From: Aquimarina sp. Aq78
Lineage (GTDB): Bacteria; Bacteroidota; Bacteroidia; Flavobacteriales; Flavobacteriaceae
Direction of reading: 5' to 3'
Assembly (NCBI RefSeq): GCF_900299525.1
Contig: NZ_OMKA01000031.1
Location: forward strand, 248,001 to 312,000
Length of the DNA stretch: 64,000 nt
Under the pieces are notes generated by a model. The model did not search any database. It was not told the origin of the DNA and saw only the letters and a list, made by a program, of their open reading frames with translations. The position numbers and the translations under genes were made by a program. Positions 17,659 through 25,768 of the stretch are shown here, one piece after another (within the stretch, counting starts at the first letter, position 1; the number at the start of each line of letters is the position of its first letter).

Positions 17659-18726
17659 ATGTCTAATGTATTAGTCGTAATTTTAGGAATTGGATCTATT
17701 CAAAGTATTTTATTTGCGATACTCATTGTATTGAAAAAGAAAAGAAAATCATCTGATCTAATTTTATTGACTTGGTTTTTAGTGTTTTCTGTCCATTTAT
17801 TATTAGGGATAGGTAAAAGCAAATACCTAACCGATATAACCGGGATATTAATAGCAACAATTAGCTTTTTGCACGGTCCCTTTTTTCTGTTTTATACCAA
17901 ATCCTTATTTAATCAATATATTACTAAAGCCAACCTTCTACATTTTTTGCCATTTGTAATTTTTACTTTTTTCAGTTTTTTTATTAGGCAGGAGTCAGAA
18001 TTGTTATGGGAAATAATAATTCTAATTGCAAAACTGATTTCTTTAACTCTTTATCCATTGTACATACTATATTCCTATTATAAAACAGATAAGTTTTTTA
18101 AGACCCATAAGGCTGATAGTAGTATGCTTGAGCTCTCCTGGGTTAGAATTATTGCAATTTTATTCCTTATAAGTATAGGAATTAGTCTTATAAGATTAGC
18201 AATAGAACTTTTGGTGGGAGTAGCATATTTTGAAGTTTGGGATGTTTTACGGTATGTTATTCTCGTAACTGTGATCGGGTTTTACGGGTTGAAATATGGT
18301 ATGGTATACCATCCTGAAGTACCTTTTGATGCTGCAATTGAAAAAAAGAAATATAAACATAGTCCGCTTAAAAACGATGAGATAATTATGTTTATAGATT
18401 CTATTAATCGTTTTTTCAAGGAAAATAAAACATATTTACATCCCGATTTTTCATTAGCTGTTTTGTCAGAATCTGTAAATATTCCTAAGCATCATCTTTC
18501 TCAAATCATAAATTCTGAAATGAATACTACTTTTTATGATTTGATCAATACCAAAAGAGTGGCGTATGCTATAGACAGAATAAAAGAGGGAGATGAATTA
18601 AATTTAACCTTAGAAGGCATAGGCTATGAGTGTGGGTTTAACTCTAAATCGGCTTTCTTTCACCATTTTAAAAAACATACGGGAAAAACTCCCGGGCAAT
18701 TCAAAAAAGAAATAAGTACTGATTAA
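17659..18726 (+). CDS. Membrane-bound AraC-type transcriptional regulator
   Basis: The 355 residues begin with six to seven predicted membrane helices (about 1-220), followed by a cytoplasmic C-terminal AraC DNA-binding domain (about 255-352). The latter has the hallmarks HPDFSLAVLSESVNIPKHHLSQIIN, FYDLINTKRV and GYECGFNSKSAFFHHFKKHTGKTPGQF. This type is frequent in Flavobacteriia; signal and targets are unknown. The oxidoreductase gene follows after 54 bp and may be its target or operon partner. A paralogue with the same layout lies at 20442. Confidence 0.9.
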   Translation: MSNVLVVILGIGSIQSILFAILIVLKKKRKSSDLILLTWFLVFSVHLLLGIGKSKYLTDITGILIATISFLHGPFFLFYTKSLFNQYITKANLLHFLPFVIFTFFSFFIRQESELLWEIIILIAKLISLTLYPLYILYSYYKTDKFFKTHKADSSMLELSWVRIIAILFLISIGISLIRLAIELLVGVAYFEVWDVLRYVILVTVIGFYGLKYGMVYHPEVPFDAAIEKKKYKHSPLKNDEIIMFIDSINRFFKENKTYLHPDFSLAVLSESVNIPKHHLSQIINSEMNTTFYDLINTKRVAYAIDRIKEGDELNLTLEGIGYECGFNSKSAFFHHFKKHTGKTPGQFKKEISTD

Positions 18727-18780
18727 TTAAGAAGTTCCGTTATTCTCTTACTTGCCCCCATATTTGTATTCTAACATAAG

Positions 18781-19938
18781 ATGAATTACATGGATAAAAG
18801 AGATTTTATTAAAACTTTGGGGATAGCTTCAACCATTACTTTTTTAAACCCAATAGCTGCTTCGGGATTTAAAATGTTTGGTGATATCAATAAAAAAGTG
18901 CTTATTCTGGGAGGTAGAGGATTTTTGGGCCCTACTATTGTCGAAACATTTTTGGCCTCAGGCTATGAAGTAACATTATTGAACAGAGGGAAAACCAATC
19001 CCGAACTTTTTAAATATTTACCTGTTATCATTTGTGACCGGGAAAAAGAAAATAAAGAAGGACTTAAAAATATTGATAAAAAACATAAAGAAACCTATTG
19101 GGATGTTGTTGTAGATACATGGCAAAAGTCTCCAAAAGCTGTTTCAGATTTCCTTGAAGAGTTTAAAGGGCAATTTGGCAATTATCACTACATATCTACT
19201 ATTTCGGTTTATGACAAATGGGATAAAAAGTTTATTGAAGAATCAGAGCCCTTAAATCCTCTGCCAAAATTCCCAAAAACAATAGGCGAAGATTTTAGAT
19301 ATGCCATAAGGAAAACATTTGCTGAAGAAGCGATTAGAGAACGGATAGATAATTTTACGATATATAGATCTCATGGGATGAAAAGTTCTAGAGTTACTCA
19401 TCCAGGTAACCCAAATGAAGAGCCTTTTTGGCCGGTTAGATTTTATAGAGGAGGAGAAATACTATTACCAAATGTTCATGATCATCACATGCAGGTTACA
19501 GATGTAAAAAGTTTGGCAAACTTTATCGTTCATTGTACAGAATCAAAAATATATGGCGCATTCAATGTCGCTTCTAATCCAACCCCTTTTAAAGATTATG
19601 TGTCCTGTCTCATTCATGCTACAAGTATGCCAGAAAAACTACATTGGGTTGATGGAGATTTTCTTATAAAAAATGGGATTCTTCCCTATAAAATAATGCC
19701 TTTATGGAGGTCAAAACCTGTAGGAATGTATTATTTTAATGTTCAAAAAGCAATCAATGCAGGATTAGTAAATCGTCCTATGGTCGAAATGACATCTGAT
19801 CAATTAGAAGGATACAAAAGTAGATATCCCAAAAATGACATTGCCTTTGGAGAAGTAATACAGGGAAAACAAATAAAATACTATAGCGCTGGAAAAGAAA
19901 AAGAAATTATAAAAAAATGGGTGTCCAGATCAAAATAA
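18781..19938 (+). CDS. NAD-dependent epimerase/dehydratase-like protein with export signal
   Basis: The 385-residue protein begins with MDKRDFIKTLG and a hydrophobic stretch, a Tat-like leader with a single arginine (KR) instead of twin arginines. A Rossmann fold follows at VLILGGRGFLGPTIVETFL (about residue 40). The extended SDR/isoflavone-reductase-like body has TISVY near residue 140. The export leader suggests a periplasmic oxidoreductase or a redox-cofactor-loaded Tat substrate; substrate unknown. Two start codons are possible, 18781 and 18790; the second starts directly at the leader. It lies 54 bp after the AraC gene. Confidence 0.8.
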   Translation: MNYMDKRDFIKTLGIASTITFLNPIAASGFKMFGDINKKVLILGGRGFLGPTIVETFLASGYEVTLLNRGKTNPELFKYLPVIICDREKENKEGLKNIDKKHKETYWDVVVDTWQKSPKAVSDFLEEFKGQFGNYHYISTISVYDKWDKKFIEESEPLNPLPKFPKTIGEDFRYAIRKTFAEEAIRERIDNFTIYRSHGMKSSRVTHPGNPNEEPFWPVRFYRGGEILLPNVHDHHMQVTDVKSLANFIVHCTESKIYGAFNVASNPTPFKDYVSCLIHATSMPEKLHWVDGDFLIKNGILPYKIMPLWRSKPVGMYYFNVQKAINAGLVNRPMVEMTSDQLEGYKSRYPKNDIAFGEVIQGKQIKYYSAGKEKEIIKKWVSRSK

Positions 19939-20008
19939 ACCTTCTGAAAACATAAATAAAAACAACGAGTGAATACACTTATAACACCCTCTTGTCAAGA
20001 AGGGAGTG

Positions 20009-20026
20009 CCCCATATCGATATGGGG
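20009..20026. repeat. Perfect 18-bp palindrome
   Basis: CCCCATATCGATATGGGG is a perfect palindrome. A weaker hairpin, CCCTCTTGTCAAGAAGGG, sits just before it at 19988-20004. Together they follow the oxidoreductase gene by about 50-70 bp and may act as a terminator, though no T-run is present. Confidence 0.5.
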
Positions 20027-20046
20027 TCAAACCCAGCCAAAGGTAG

Positions 20047-20130
20047 TTCGAAGTATTACATTAATTCTTCGAGCTGATCCTTTAATGCTTCGAAGTGATA
20101 GATTAACGCTTTGAAGCCGTATAATAAGGA
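20047..20130. repeat. Degenerate tandem array of a 21-bp repeat, first block
   Basis: Four units of exactly 21 bp start at 20047, 20068, 20089 and 20110. Each begins TTCGAAGT, TTCGAGCT or TTTGAAGC, and the first three contain a TTAA near their end. No start codon opens a reading frame through the array in a plausible way. The minus strand shows a short heptad-like frame (about 30 codons) without a start. Confidence 0.65.
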
Positions 20131-20194
20131 GTAAAAGTGGTCATTTAAAGGTTTTTTGCGATGTTTTTAGAGGTAACGACCCCAAAAAAGGTAG

Positions 20195-20257
20195 TTCGAA
20201 CTACCTTTTTAATCCTTCTAACTACTTTGGGAGCCCTTCGAAGTAACTTGTTAGCTG
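20195..20257. repeat. Degenerate tandem array of a 21-bp repeat, second block
   Basis: Three more 21-bp units start at 20195, 20216 and 20237 (TTCGAACT, TTCTAACT, TTCGAAGT), with a decayed continuation to about 20285 that includes CTTCGACAGCTCGAG. Both blocks are preceded by AAAGGTAG, so the region looks like two copies of one module in an otherwise gene-free 500-bp gap. Confidence 0.6.
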
Positions 20258-20441
20258 TTTAGAAGTAGCACTTCGACAGCTCGAGCTAGTATTTTGATCC
20301 AATCAATCACCTTGTTTATCATAGGGAGCACCTTGATAAGGTATAGACAAGACCTATGCAAGGCCTCAGTAGATAAAAATTGCAACATTATTTTGTTTTT
20401 AACAGTCTTAATTAAAAACCAGTACTGTTCAAAAATAAGTA

Positions 20442-21569
20442 ATGAAGCTTCTTGTAGATTTTATTTTAGTTGGTGGTGTTATTGTTATAGCAATACTGTT
20501 ATTGCTATTGATAAAGTCAAAGAAGAAACAATTGTCGCAAAAAATACTAATTGTATTTTTTGCTTTTCTGGGATGTGTTATTCTATGTTTTTATGCACTG
20601 TTACATGATATTCTTTGGTTGTTTAGAACCTGTTTTATTCCCAATGATATCACTGTTTTGGTGGTAGGCCCATTATTACTTTTATATATAAAATCATTAT
20701 TCTTAAAAGAAGAAAATCTGGTAAAGAATGCGCTTCCACATTTTATTCCGGCAGCATTATATATTGTTTTTATTGCTGTTCCAACATTGTTGTATGGGAT
20801 GTTTAATATAGATAGATTGTCTTATATACTATCAGATTTTATATATTTTTTTATAAGAATAGGAGATTTACATTTGATATTCTACCTTATTATTTCACTG
20901 CGATTATTATCAAAATATAGGAGATTGATGAAATCTAACTATTCAAACTTAACTCGATATGATTTTAATTGGATAAGGGCTATGCTACAGGGTGCACTGT
21001 GTGTTATTAGCATTGATGTAATGCTCAAAATTTACGAATCCTTTTATGGTGATTTTGATTGGAATGCGGATTTTGTTTCTGTAATAACTATGGTCATTCT
21101 GGTTTCATATTTAGGATATTATGGGGTGAATCAATCTAAAGTGTTATTGCCAGATTTTGTATTAGAAGAAGCCCAATTCACTACCAATAAACCAAAAGAT
21201 AATGCTTTACCAAGTTTTAAGAAAGAAGAATTCGAAATATTAAAAAGTAAATTAGAACTCATTTTGGCAACAAATCGTCCCTATTTAGATGAAGATTTAA
21301 CTTTAGGGAAATTAGCGAATCAAATTTCTACAACAGATAAAAAACTATCTATGTTGTTAAATCAATACATGAAGACTACATTCTATGATTTAATTAATAC
21401 GTATCGAATTAACATAGTAAAAGAAAAAATGCAGTCAGATTTGTATGACAATTATAGTCTATTCGGGATTGCATGTGAGTGTGGTTTTAAGTCAAGAACT
21501 AGTTTTAATAGGATTTTTAAAAAAGAAACAGGACTCTCTCCTTCGGTGTATAAAAAGCAATTTTTATAA
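20442..21569 (+). CDS. Membrane-bound AraC-type transcriptional regulator
   Basis: The 375 residues have the same layout as the regulator at 17659: about seven hydrophobic helices (1-235), then a C-terminal AraC domain (about 270-372) with LTLGKLANQISTTDKKLSMLL, FYDLINTYRI and CECGFKSRTSFNRIFKKETGLSPS. It is followed after 103 bp by an outer-membrane-type protein gene that it may control. An overlapping frame starting at 20294 was judged spurious. The 21-bp repeat arrays lie immediately upstream. Confidence 0.9.
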   Translation: MKLLVDFILVGGVIVIAILLLLLIKSKKKQLSQKILIVFFAFLGCVILCFYALLHDILWLFRTCFIPNDITVLVVGPLLLLYIKSLFLKEENLVKNALPHFIPAALYIVFIAVPTLLYGMFNIDRLSYILSDFIYFFIRIGDLHLIFYLIISLRLLSKYRRLMKSNYSNLTRYDFNWIRAMLQGALCVISIDVMLKIYESFYGDFDWNADFVSVITMVILVSYLGYYGVNQSKVLLPDFVLEEAQFTTNKPKDNALPSFKKEEFEILKSKLELILATNRPYLDEDLTLGKLANQISTTDKKLSMLLNQYMKTTFYDLINTYRINIVKEKMQSDLYDNYSLFGIACECGFKSRTSFNRIFKKETGLSPSVYKKQFL

Positions 21570-21672
21570 GATAGTACCTTTTTTTAGAAAAAGAGCACCA
21601 CTGCATCTATCGGTCAACCAAAGCCCTTATAAATTCATTGATTTGCTATTGAATTTATAAACCTTTAATACA

Positions 21673-22242
21673 ATGAAAAAAATCATCTTGACTTTGGGCT
21701 TTTGTGCATTCACGTTATTTGTGAGATCTCAAAATGCTAGTGTAGAGCAATCAACATTTGGAATACAGACTGGATTTGCAGGGTTCTGGATATACAATGA
21801 GTTAAAACTATCAAATCAAATAGCATTGAGAAGTGAGTTAGGTTTTGATGCTAATAATGGAAAAAGCAATTTTTATCCAGACACAGGCTTTTTATTAACT
21901 ACTGTAGTTACTCTAGAACCACGGTGGTACTATAATTTGTCTAAGCGCGAAAGCAAGTCAAAACATATAGATGGGAATAGTGGTAATTTCTTTTCTCTAA
22001 AAACTAGTTTGCATCATTCTGATTTGCTAATTGTTTTAGATAATAAAGAAGATACCAAAATAGTGACAGATCTATCTGTAGTCCCAACCTGGGGAATTAG
22101 AAGAAACATAGGAAAACATTTTAATTATGAAGCTGGAGTAGGAGTTGGGTATATTCATTATTTTTCTAAAAATGCTGGATTCTCAAAAGATAAAGGCGAA
22201 GCTGCTATAAATTTGCATTTACGTGTTGGCTATCGGTTTTAA
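21673..22242 (+). CDS. Outer-membrane beta-barrel-like protein
   Basis: The 189-residue product has a Sec signal peptide (to about residue 19, RSQ). The rest shows alternating hydrophobic/polar strands (LSNQIALRSELGFDA, TVVTLEPRWYYNLSKR, FNYEAGVGVGYIHYF) and ends with RVGYRF, the terminal aromatic strand typical of small barrels. Size fits an eight-stranded barrel. Cargo or role unknown. It is probably the target or operon partner of the preceding AraC gene and ends before a strong bidirectional terminator. Confidence 0.75.
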   Translation: MKKIILTLGFCAFTLFVRSQNASVEQSTFGIQTGFAGFWIYNELKLSNQIALRSELGFDANNGKSNFYPDTGFLLTTVVTLEPRWYYNLSKRESKSKHIDGNSGNFFSLKTSLHHSDLLIVLDNKEDTKIVTDLSVVPTWGIRRNIGKHFNYEAGVGVGYIHYFSKNAGFSKDKGEAAINLHLRVGYRF

Positions 22243-22280
22243 TAGATAAATAGCATAACAGAAATTACTGTTTTTGCGTA

Positions 22281-22322
22281 TTACTAAGGCGTGAGTTCGT
22301 TAACGAACCCACGCTTTAGTAA
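22281..22322. terminator. Bidirectional terminator hairpin
   Basis: TTACTAAGGCGTGAGTTCG (22281-22299) pairs with CGAACCCACGCTTTAGTAA (22304-22322) around a TTAA loop; two G-T pairs only. It sits between the convergent ends at 22242 and 22327, so it can end both transcripts. Confidence 0.85.
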
Positions 22323-22326
22323 TAAA

Positions 22327-22776
22327 TTAATGACTTTCTATTAATTGTTCTCTTAGTACAGTAAATAATGTTTCCTGTTGTTTTCTGTCTCCTCCATTTT
22401 CCTTTACAAAATTTACATAAGCAATGGTAGCTCTTTTTAATTCTGCTTTAATTTCATTTATGTTTAAGTCGTTATTACTGGATAAATGTAAAAGGTAGTA
22501 AACGACTCTTTTAAGTGTGTTTTCAGCCTCTTCATACTGTTTCAATTCTTTATAGGTATTAGCAATGTTATTGCAAGAAATGATATATATCTGTATAAAT
22601 GGAATATTATCCCGAATACAATCTGACTGATTTATATTTAGTATTTCGGCCCGGTATAGAGCGTCTTTATATCCTAATAATGCTTGGTCGAGTTTACCTT
22701 TATTAAACAAAATGTTAGAAGTTGTTATTTTGGCCTTCCAATAATTTTCAATTTGATTAGTGCATAATTCGCTCAT
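22327..22776 (-). CDS. Small TPR-like protein encoded after superoxide dismutase
   Basis: The 149-residue cytoplasmic protein is all-helical with at least two TPR-type hairpins (ILFNKGKLDQALLGYKDALYRAEIL and YKELKQYEEAENTLKRVVYYL). It starts one base after the sod stop codon, so it is in the same operon and probably translationally coupled. TPR proteins act as adaptors. A link to superoxide dismutase maturation or to a partner protein is possible but is inference from position only. Confidence 0.75.
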   Translation of the reverse strand: MSELCTNQIENYWKAKITTSNILFNKGKLDQALLGYKDALYRAEILNINQSDCIRDNIPFIQIYIISCNNIANTYKELKQYEEAENTLKRVVYYLLHLSSNNDLNINEIKAELKRATIAYVNFVKENGGDRKQQETLFTVLREQLIESH

Positions 22777-22777
22777 C

Positions 22778-23374
22778 TTATTTTAGATTTTCATTAGCAA
22801 AACTCCAGTTTACAACTTCCCAAAAACTCTCTACAAATTTTGGACGTGCATTACGATAATCTATATAATATGCATGTTCCCATACATCAAGTGTTAGGAT
22901 AGGAGTTTTATTTTCAATTATAGGGGTTTGAGCATCTTTCAGGGACAGAATTTCTAATTTCCCTTCCTGGTTTTGTACAAGCCAGGTCCAGCCTGCACCA
23001 AATAATTTAATGGCACTGGTAGAGAATTGTTCTTTAAATTTTTCGAATGTTTCGAAATCTCTTTCGATAAGTTTTTTGACCTTCCCATGTGGTCTTTTTC
23101 CTTCATATGGAGATAAACAATGCCAGAAGAAACTATGATTCCAGTGTTGTGCAGCGTTATTGAAAACCAGAGTATCATTATGTTGAGACCCGTATTGAAT
23201 TATTTCTTGTACCGTGACGTCTACTAATGGAGTGTCTTTTATCAATATATTTAAATTGTTTACATATGCTGCATGATGTTTTCCATAATGGTAATCAAAA
23301 GTTTCTTCTGTGATTATGGGTTCAAGTGATTTTTTATCATACGGTAGGTCTGGTAATTGTTGTGTGATCTTCAT
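22778..23374 (-). CDS. sodB: Superoxide dismutase, Fe-type (Fe/Mn family)
   Basis: The 198-residue enzyme dismutates superoxide to oxygen and hydrogen peroxide. Metal ligands are seen as His29 in DYHYGKHHAAYV, the second histidine of NAAQHWNHSFFW, and Asp and His in DVWEHAYYIDYRN. The glutamine in NAAQ is the Fe-type signature, and there is no signal peptide, so it is cytoplasmic. Length is normal. It lies in a three-gene minus-strand operon between a 58-residue protein (3 bp upstream) and the TPR protein (1 bp downstream). Confidence 0.97.
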   Translation of the reverse strand: MKITQQLPDLPYDKKSLEPIITEETFDYHYGKHHAAYVNNLNILIKDTPLVDVTVQEIIQYGSQHNDTLVFNNAAQHWNHSFFWHCLSPYEGKRPHGKVKKLIERDFETFEKFKEQFSTSAIKLFGAGWTWLVQNQEGKLEILSLKDAQTPIIENKTPILTLDVWEHAYYIDYRNARPKFVESFWEVVNWSFANENLK

Positions 23375-23377
23375 GTT

Positions 23378-23554
23378 TTAATTTTTGTATTTGTATCTTT
23401 TTGATTTTAAAACTTTTATTGCTTTGGTTATTTCTGTGATTTTTGATAATTCTGAAATTCCTTTTCTAATATCTTTCTGCAGAAGATTTTGATTCATGAC
23501 TTCACGGTTTAACTGCCGTTTCTTCATTTCTAATAGTTCAATAACGTAGTCCAT
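23378..23554 (-). CDS. Small coiled-coil protein upstream of sod
   Basis: A 58-codon frame starts at an ATG at 23554 (MDYVIELLEMKKRQLNREVM) and stops 3 bp before the sod ATG. It is strongly helical and basic with no signal peptide, and has heptad-like Leu/Ile spacing through the middle (LLQKDIRKGISELSKITE), so a short coiled coil is likely. The very tight spacing to sod is the best evidence that it is real. No family was recognised; a leader or regulatory peptide is another possibility. Confidence 0.6.
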   Translation of the reverse strand: MDYVIELLEMKKRQLNREVMNQNLLQKDIRKGISELSKITEITKAIKVLKSKRYKYKN

Positions 23555-23897
23555 GTGTAAATGTATAATATATTAGCTATATAAAACTAAAAAAGTTAGC
23601 CTTAACTAACAAATTATATTTCACAAATATTTTTATAATATGAATAGCACTATAATTGCATATAATGATTCATGTAGAAGGGAAGAATGTTTTTATTTAG
23701 AATACTGATAATTAGTGTCTAATGAGATAAGTAAGATCTGGTAAGAGACAAAAGTGAATGGAGTTATTTCAAAACAATACTAGAGTAAATAAAGTAAAGT
23801 AGTGGCGAATTAATACTATCAAATAAGGCTTGTATTGTATGTATGCTAAGTTTGGAGTGTTATTTTCAATAGAATTATAGGAATGAATTTCAAAGAT
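23555..23897. other. Gene-free spacer between the cbiX and sod operons
   Basis: Apart from the dyad near the sod operon start, I see no frame, RNA or strong hairpin in these 343 bases. Both flanking genes are on the minus strand, so the left part should contain the sod operon promoter and the right part the 3' end of the cbiX transcript. Confidence 0.5.
23595..23610 (-). promoter_or_regulatory. GTTAG-N6-CTAAC dyad ahead of the sod operon
   Basis: GTTAGCCTTAACTAAC is an interrupted palindrome 41 bp upstream of the first start codon of the sod operon. It loosely resembles DtxR/IdeR/MntR-type iron or manganese boxes (TTAGG.TAGCCTAA-like). The match is partial, so a metal-dependent operator is only suggested. 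Confidence 0.3.
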
Positions 23898-24836
23898 CTA
23901 GATTCCCAATACCTTCTTGATTTTGCTACCTAATGAGTTTTTTACTTCACCTGGTTTCTCATCTTCTTCAAAAAGGATACCTTTTACGTTTAAGTGATGA
24001 CCTACTTGTTCTTTACCATAATCCTGTTCAAACCCTACTACTTGCTTTCGATATTTACAAAGTTGGCAGTTCATATGAGCAGTACCTGTTTTAGCTTCTT
24101 CTAAGCGTTCGTCAAATGCTTTCATCAATAATTCATCGGTACCAAAAGGGTCTGTGTAGATATATTCTAGGGTAGAAGATGTATTCATATCTGTGACATG
24201 ACCATAAATACGTTCTAGTAATACTCCTGTAAAAAAGAAAAAAGGAATAACGATTGTTCGTTTAAATCCTAATTTTTCAATCATTTGTAACGATTCATCA
24301 ACTTTGGGATAGGCTGTTCCGCTGTATGCTGTTGTAGCAAATCCAAATCCCATTCCTTCCCAGAGCATACTAGTTAGCTTACAGACATCGCTATTGGCAT
24401 CGGGGTCAGTTGTCCCTCTACCCACAACCACCAGGCAGGTTTCTTTTCGATCTAGTTTAGATAAGGTAGCTTCTGTCTCTTCAATTCGCTTTACTGCAAG
24501 ATCCAGCAAAAAGGAATTGACACCTATATGCTTTCCCATAGCAATGGTTAAATCCTTATGATAACTTTGAATGGTGTTCAATTCATATGGGATATCATTT
24601 TTTGCATGAGATCCGGCAAATAAAATAACCGGGAGTGCATATATTTTTCGAATTCCGTTTAGATACATGCGCTCTACAGCAGCTTCGTAAGTAGGATGGT
24701 TAAATTCTAAAAACCCATAATCTACTTCATAGTCACTCTCATAACGTTCTTTTAGGATACTTACTAATCGTTTAAAAGAAGTGATGGCAGCTTCTCTACG
24801 GCTTCCGTGCCCACAAAGTAATATTCCTTCTTTCAT
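23898..24836 (-). CDS. cbiX: Sirohydrochlorin cobaltochelatase, long CbiX type
   Basis: The 312-residue protein has two tandem CbiX/CbiK-like halves. The first begins GILLCGHGSRREAA with the metal-binding histidine, plus LFAGSHAKNDIP. The second begins LVVVGRGTTDPDANSD. A C-terminal extension carries the MxCxxC motif (MNCQLC) that holds an iron-sulfur cluster in Bacillus megaterium CbiX. It inserts Co2+ into sirohydrochlorin. It is last in the riboswitch-controlled minus-strand group, 168 bp after cobA. Its presence beside a CobN system is notable. Ferrochelation for siroheme is an alternative role. Confidence 0.9.
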   Translation of the reverse strand: MKEGILLCGHGSRREAAITSFKRLVSILKERYESDYEVDYGFLEFNHPTYEAAVERMYLNGIRKIYALPVILFAGSHAKNDIPYELNTIQSYHKDLTIAMGKHIGVNSFLLDLAVKRIEETEATLSKLDRKETCLVVVGRGTTDPDANSDVCKLTSMLWEGMGFGFATTAYSGTAYPKVDESLQMIEKLGFKRTIVIPFFFFTGVLLERIYGHVTDMNTSSTLEYIYTDPFGTDELLMKAFDERLEEAKTGTAHMNCQLCKYRKQVVGFEQDYGKEQVGHHLNVKGILFEEDEKPGEVKNSLGSKIKKVLGI

Positions 24837-25004
24837 CTGTTCTTTTTTATTATTTTTTAGTTGTCAGATGGAATTCGCCATTGAACATCTCAGTTGGTAT
24901 CAACTCAATTGCTATGGCTCATTTCATTGTTTTTATTTATAAATTGAATTATCGACTATAGTTAAAAATGGATTCCAGTCTGTAGAGGAATACCAAACAT
25001 TAAT

Positions 25005-25727
25005 TTACCGAATTGGATTAGCCCCAATAAGTAACACCACAGGCATTTGCAATGTACTGTTTTTGATCTGTTCTTGTATACTACCTAGTGTGCCTGTTAT
25101 AATTTCCTGATTTAATCTTGATACATTAGATGCTGCATTAACAGGGATAGTATCGTCTTCGCAAACTTCTAAAAGCTTAGGAATAATCCTATGCAGGCTT
25201 TTAAGTCCCATATATATTGAGATGGTATTTCCAGCTTTAAGCATATGCGCAATCCCAGTGAGTTGCTCAAAAGAATAATCAGCTGTATGCGCCGTGCATA
25301 TCAGCATGGCATTGGATTTATTTCTTTCGGTAATGGGAATATTAAAAATATTTGCGGCTGCCAGTGCTGCAGAAATTCCTGGAATCACCTCAAAAGGAAC
25401 ATTTTTTTCTGTTAGATATCGTGCTTCCTCAGCTGCTCTTCCGTAGACATAAGGATCACCAGATTTAAGACGAACTACTTTTTTACCTTTCTCATAATGC
25501 GTATAGAGTAATTCATTGATCTTTTGTTGACGTTCTATTTGATCAGAAGTATCTCCAAATTTACGCCCTACATATACTTTTTCTCCAATAGTATTGATCG
25601 CTAAAATAGTATCTGAAACGAGATTGTCATGAAGAATCACATCTGCTTCTTTGATAAGGCGAGATGCTTTTACGGTTAATAATTCTGGATCTCCCGGACC
25701 AGCACCTACTATGGCTACAACATTCAT
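25005..25727 (-). CDS. cobA: Uroporphyrinogen-III C-methyltransferase (SUMT)
   Basis: The 240-residue enzyme makes precorrin-2 from uroporphyrinogen III using two S-adenosylmethionines. Signature segments are GAGPGDPELLTVKA (7-20), RLKSGDPYVYGR and VIPGISAALAAAN, as expected for the tetrapyrrole methylase fold; the length is that of a stand-alone SUMT without a CysG-type siroheme domain. The product feeds both cobalamin and siroheme. It follows the Rossmann oxidoreductase gene by 41 bp in the riboswitch-controlled group. Confidence 0.95.
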   Translation of the reverse strand: MNVVAIVGAGPGDPELLTVKASRLIKEADVILHDNLVSDTILAINTIGEKVYVGRKFGDTSDQIERQQKINELLYTHYEKGKKVVRLKSGDPYVYGRAAEEARYLTEKNVPFEVIPGISAALAAANIFNIPITERNKSNAMLICTAHTADYSFEQLTGIAHMLKAGNTISIYMGLKSLHRIIPKLLEVCEDDTIPVNAASNVSRLNQEIITGTLGSIQEQIKNSTLQMPVVLLIGANPIR

Positions 25728-25768
25728 TTTTAAACGTTTAAATTTTTAGCAATCATTTAATGCTTGTT

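Noticed and set aside
20047..20285. CRISPR array
   Set aside because: Units are contiguous 21-bp degenerate repeats without spacers and no cas gene is near.
20294..20608. A 104-codon plus-strand frame ahead of the AraC gene
   Set aside because: It overlaps the well-supported AraC gene in another frame, is cysteine-rich and irregular, and has no recognisable domain.
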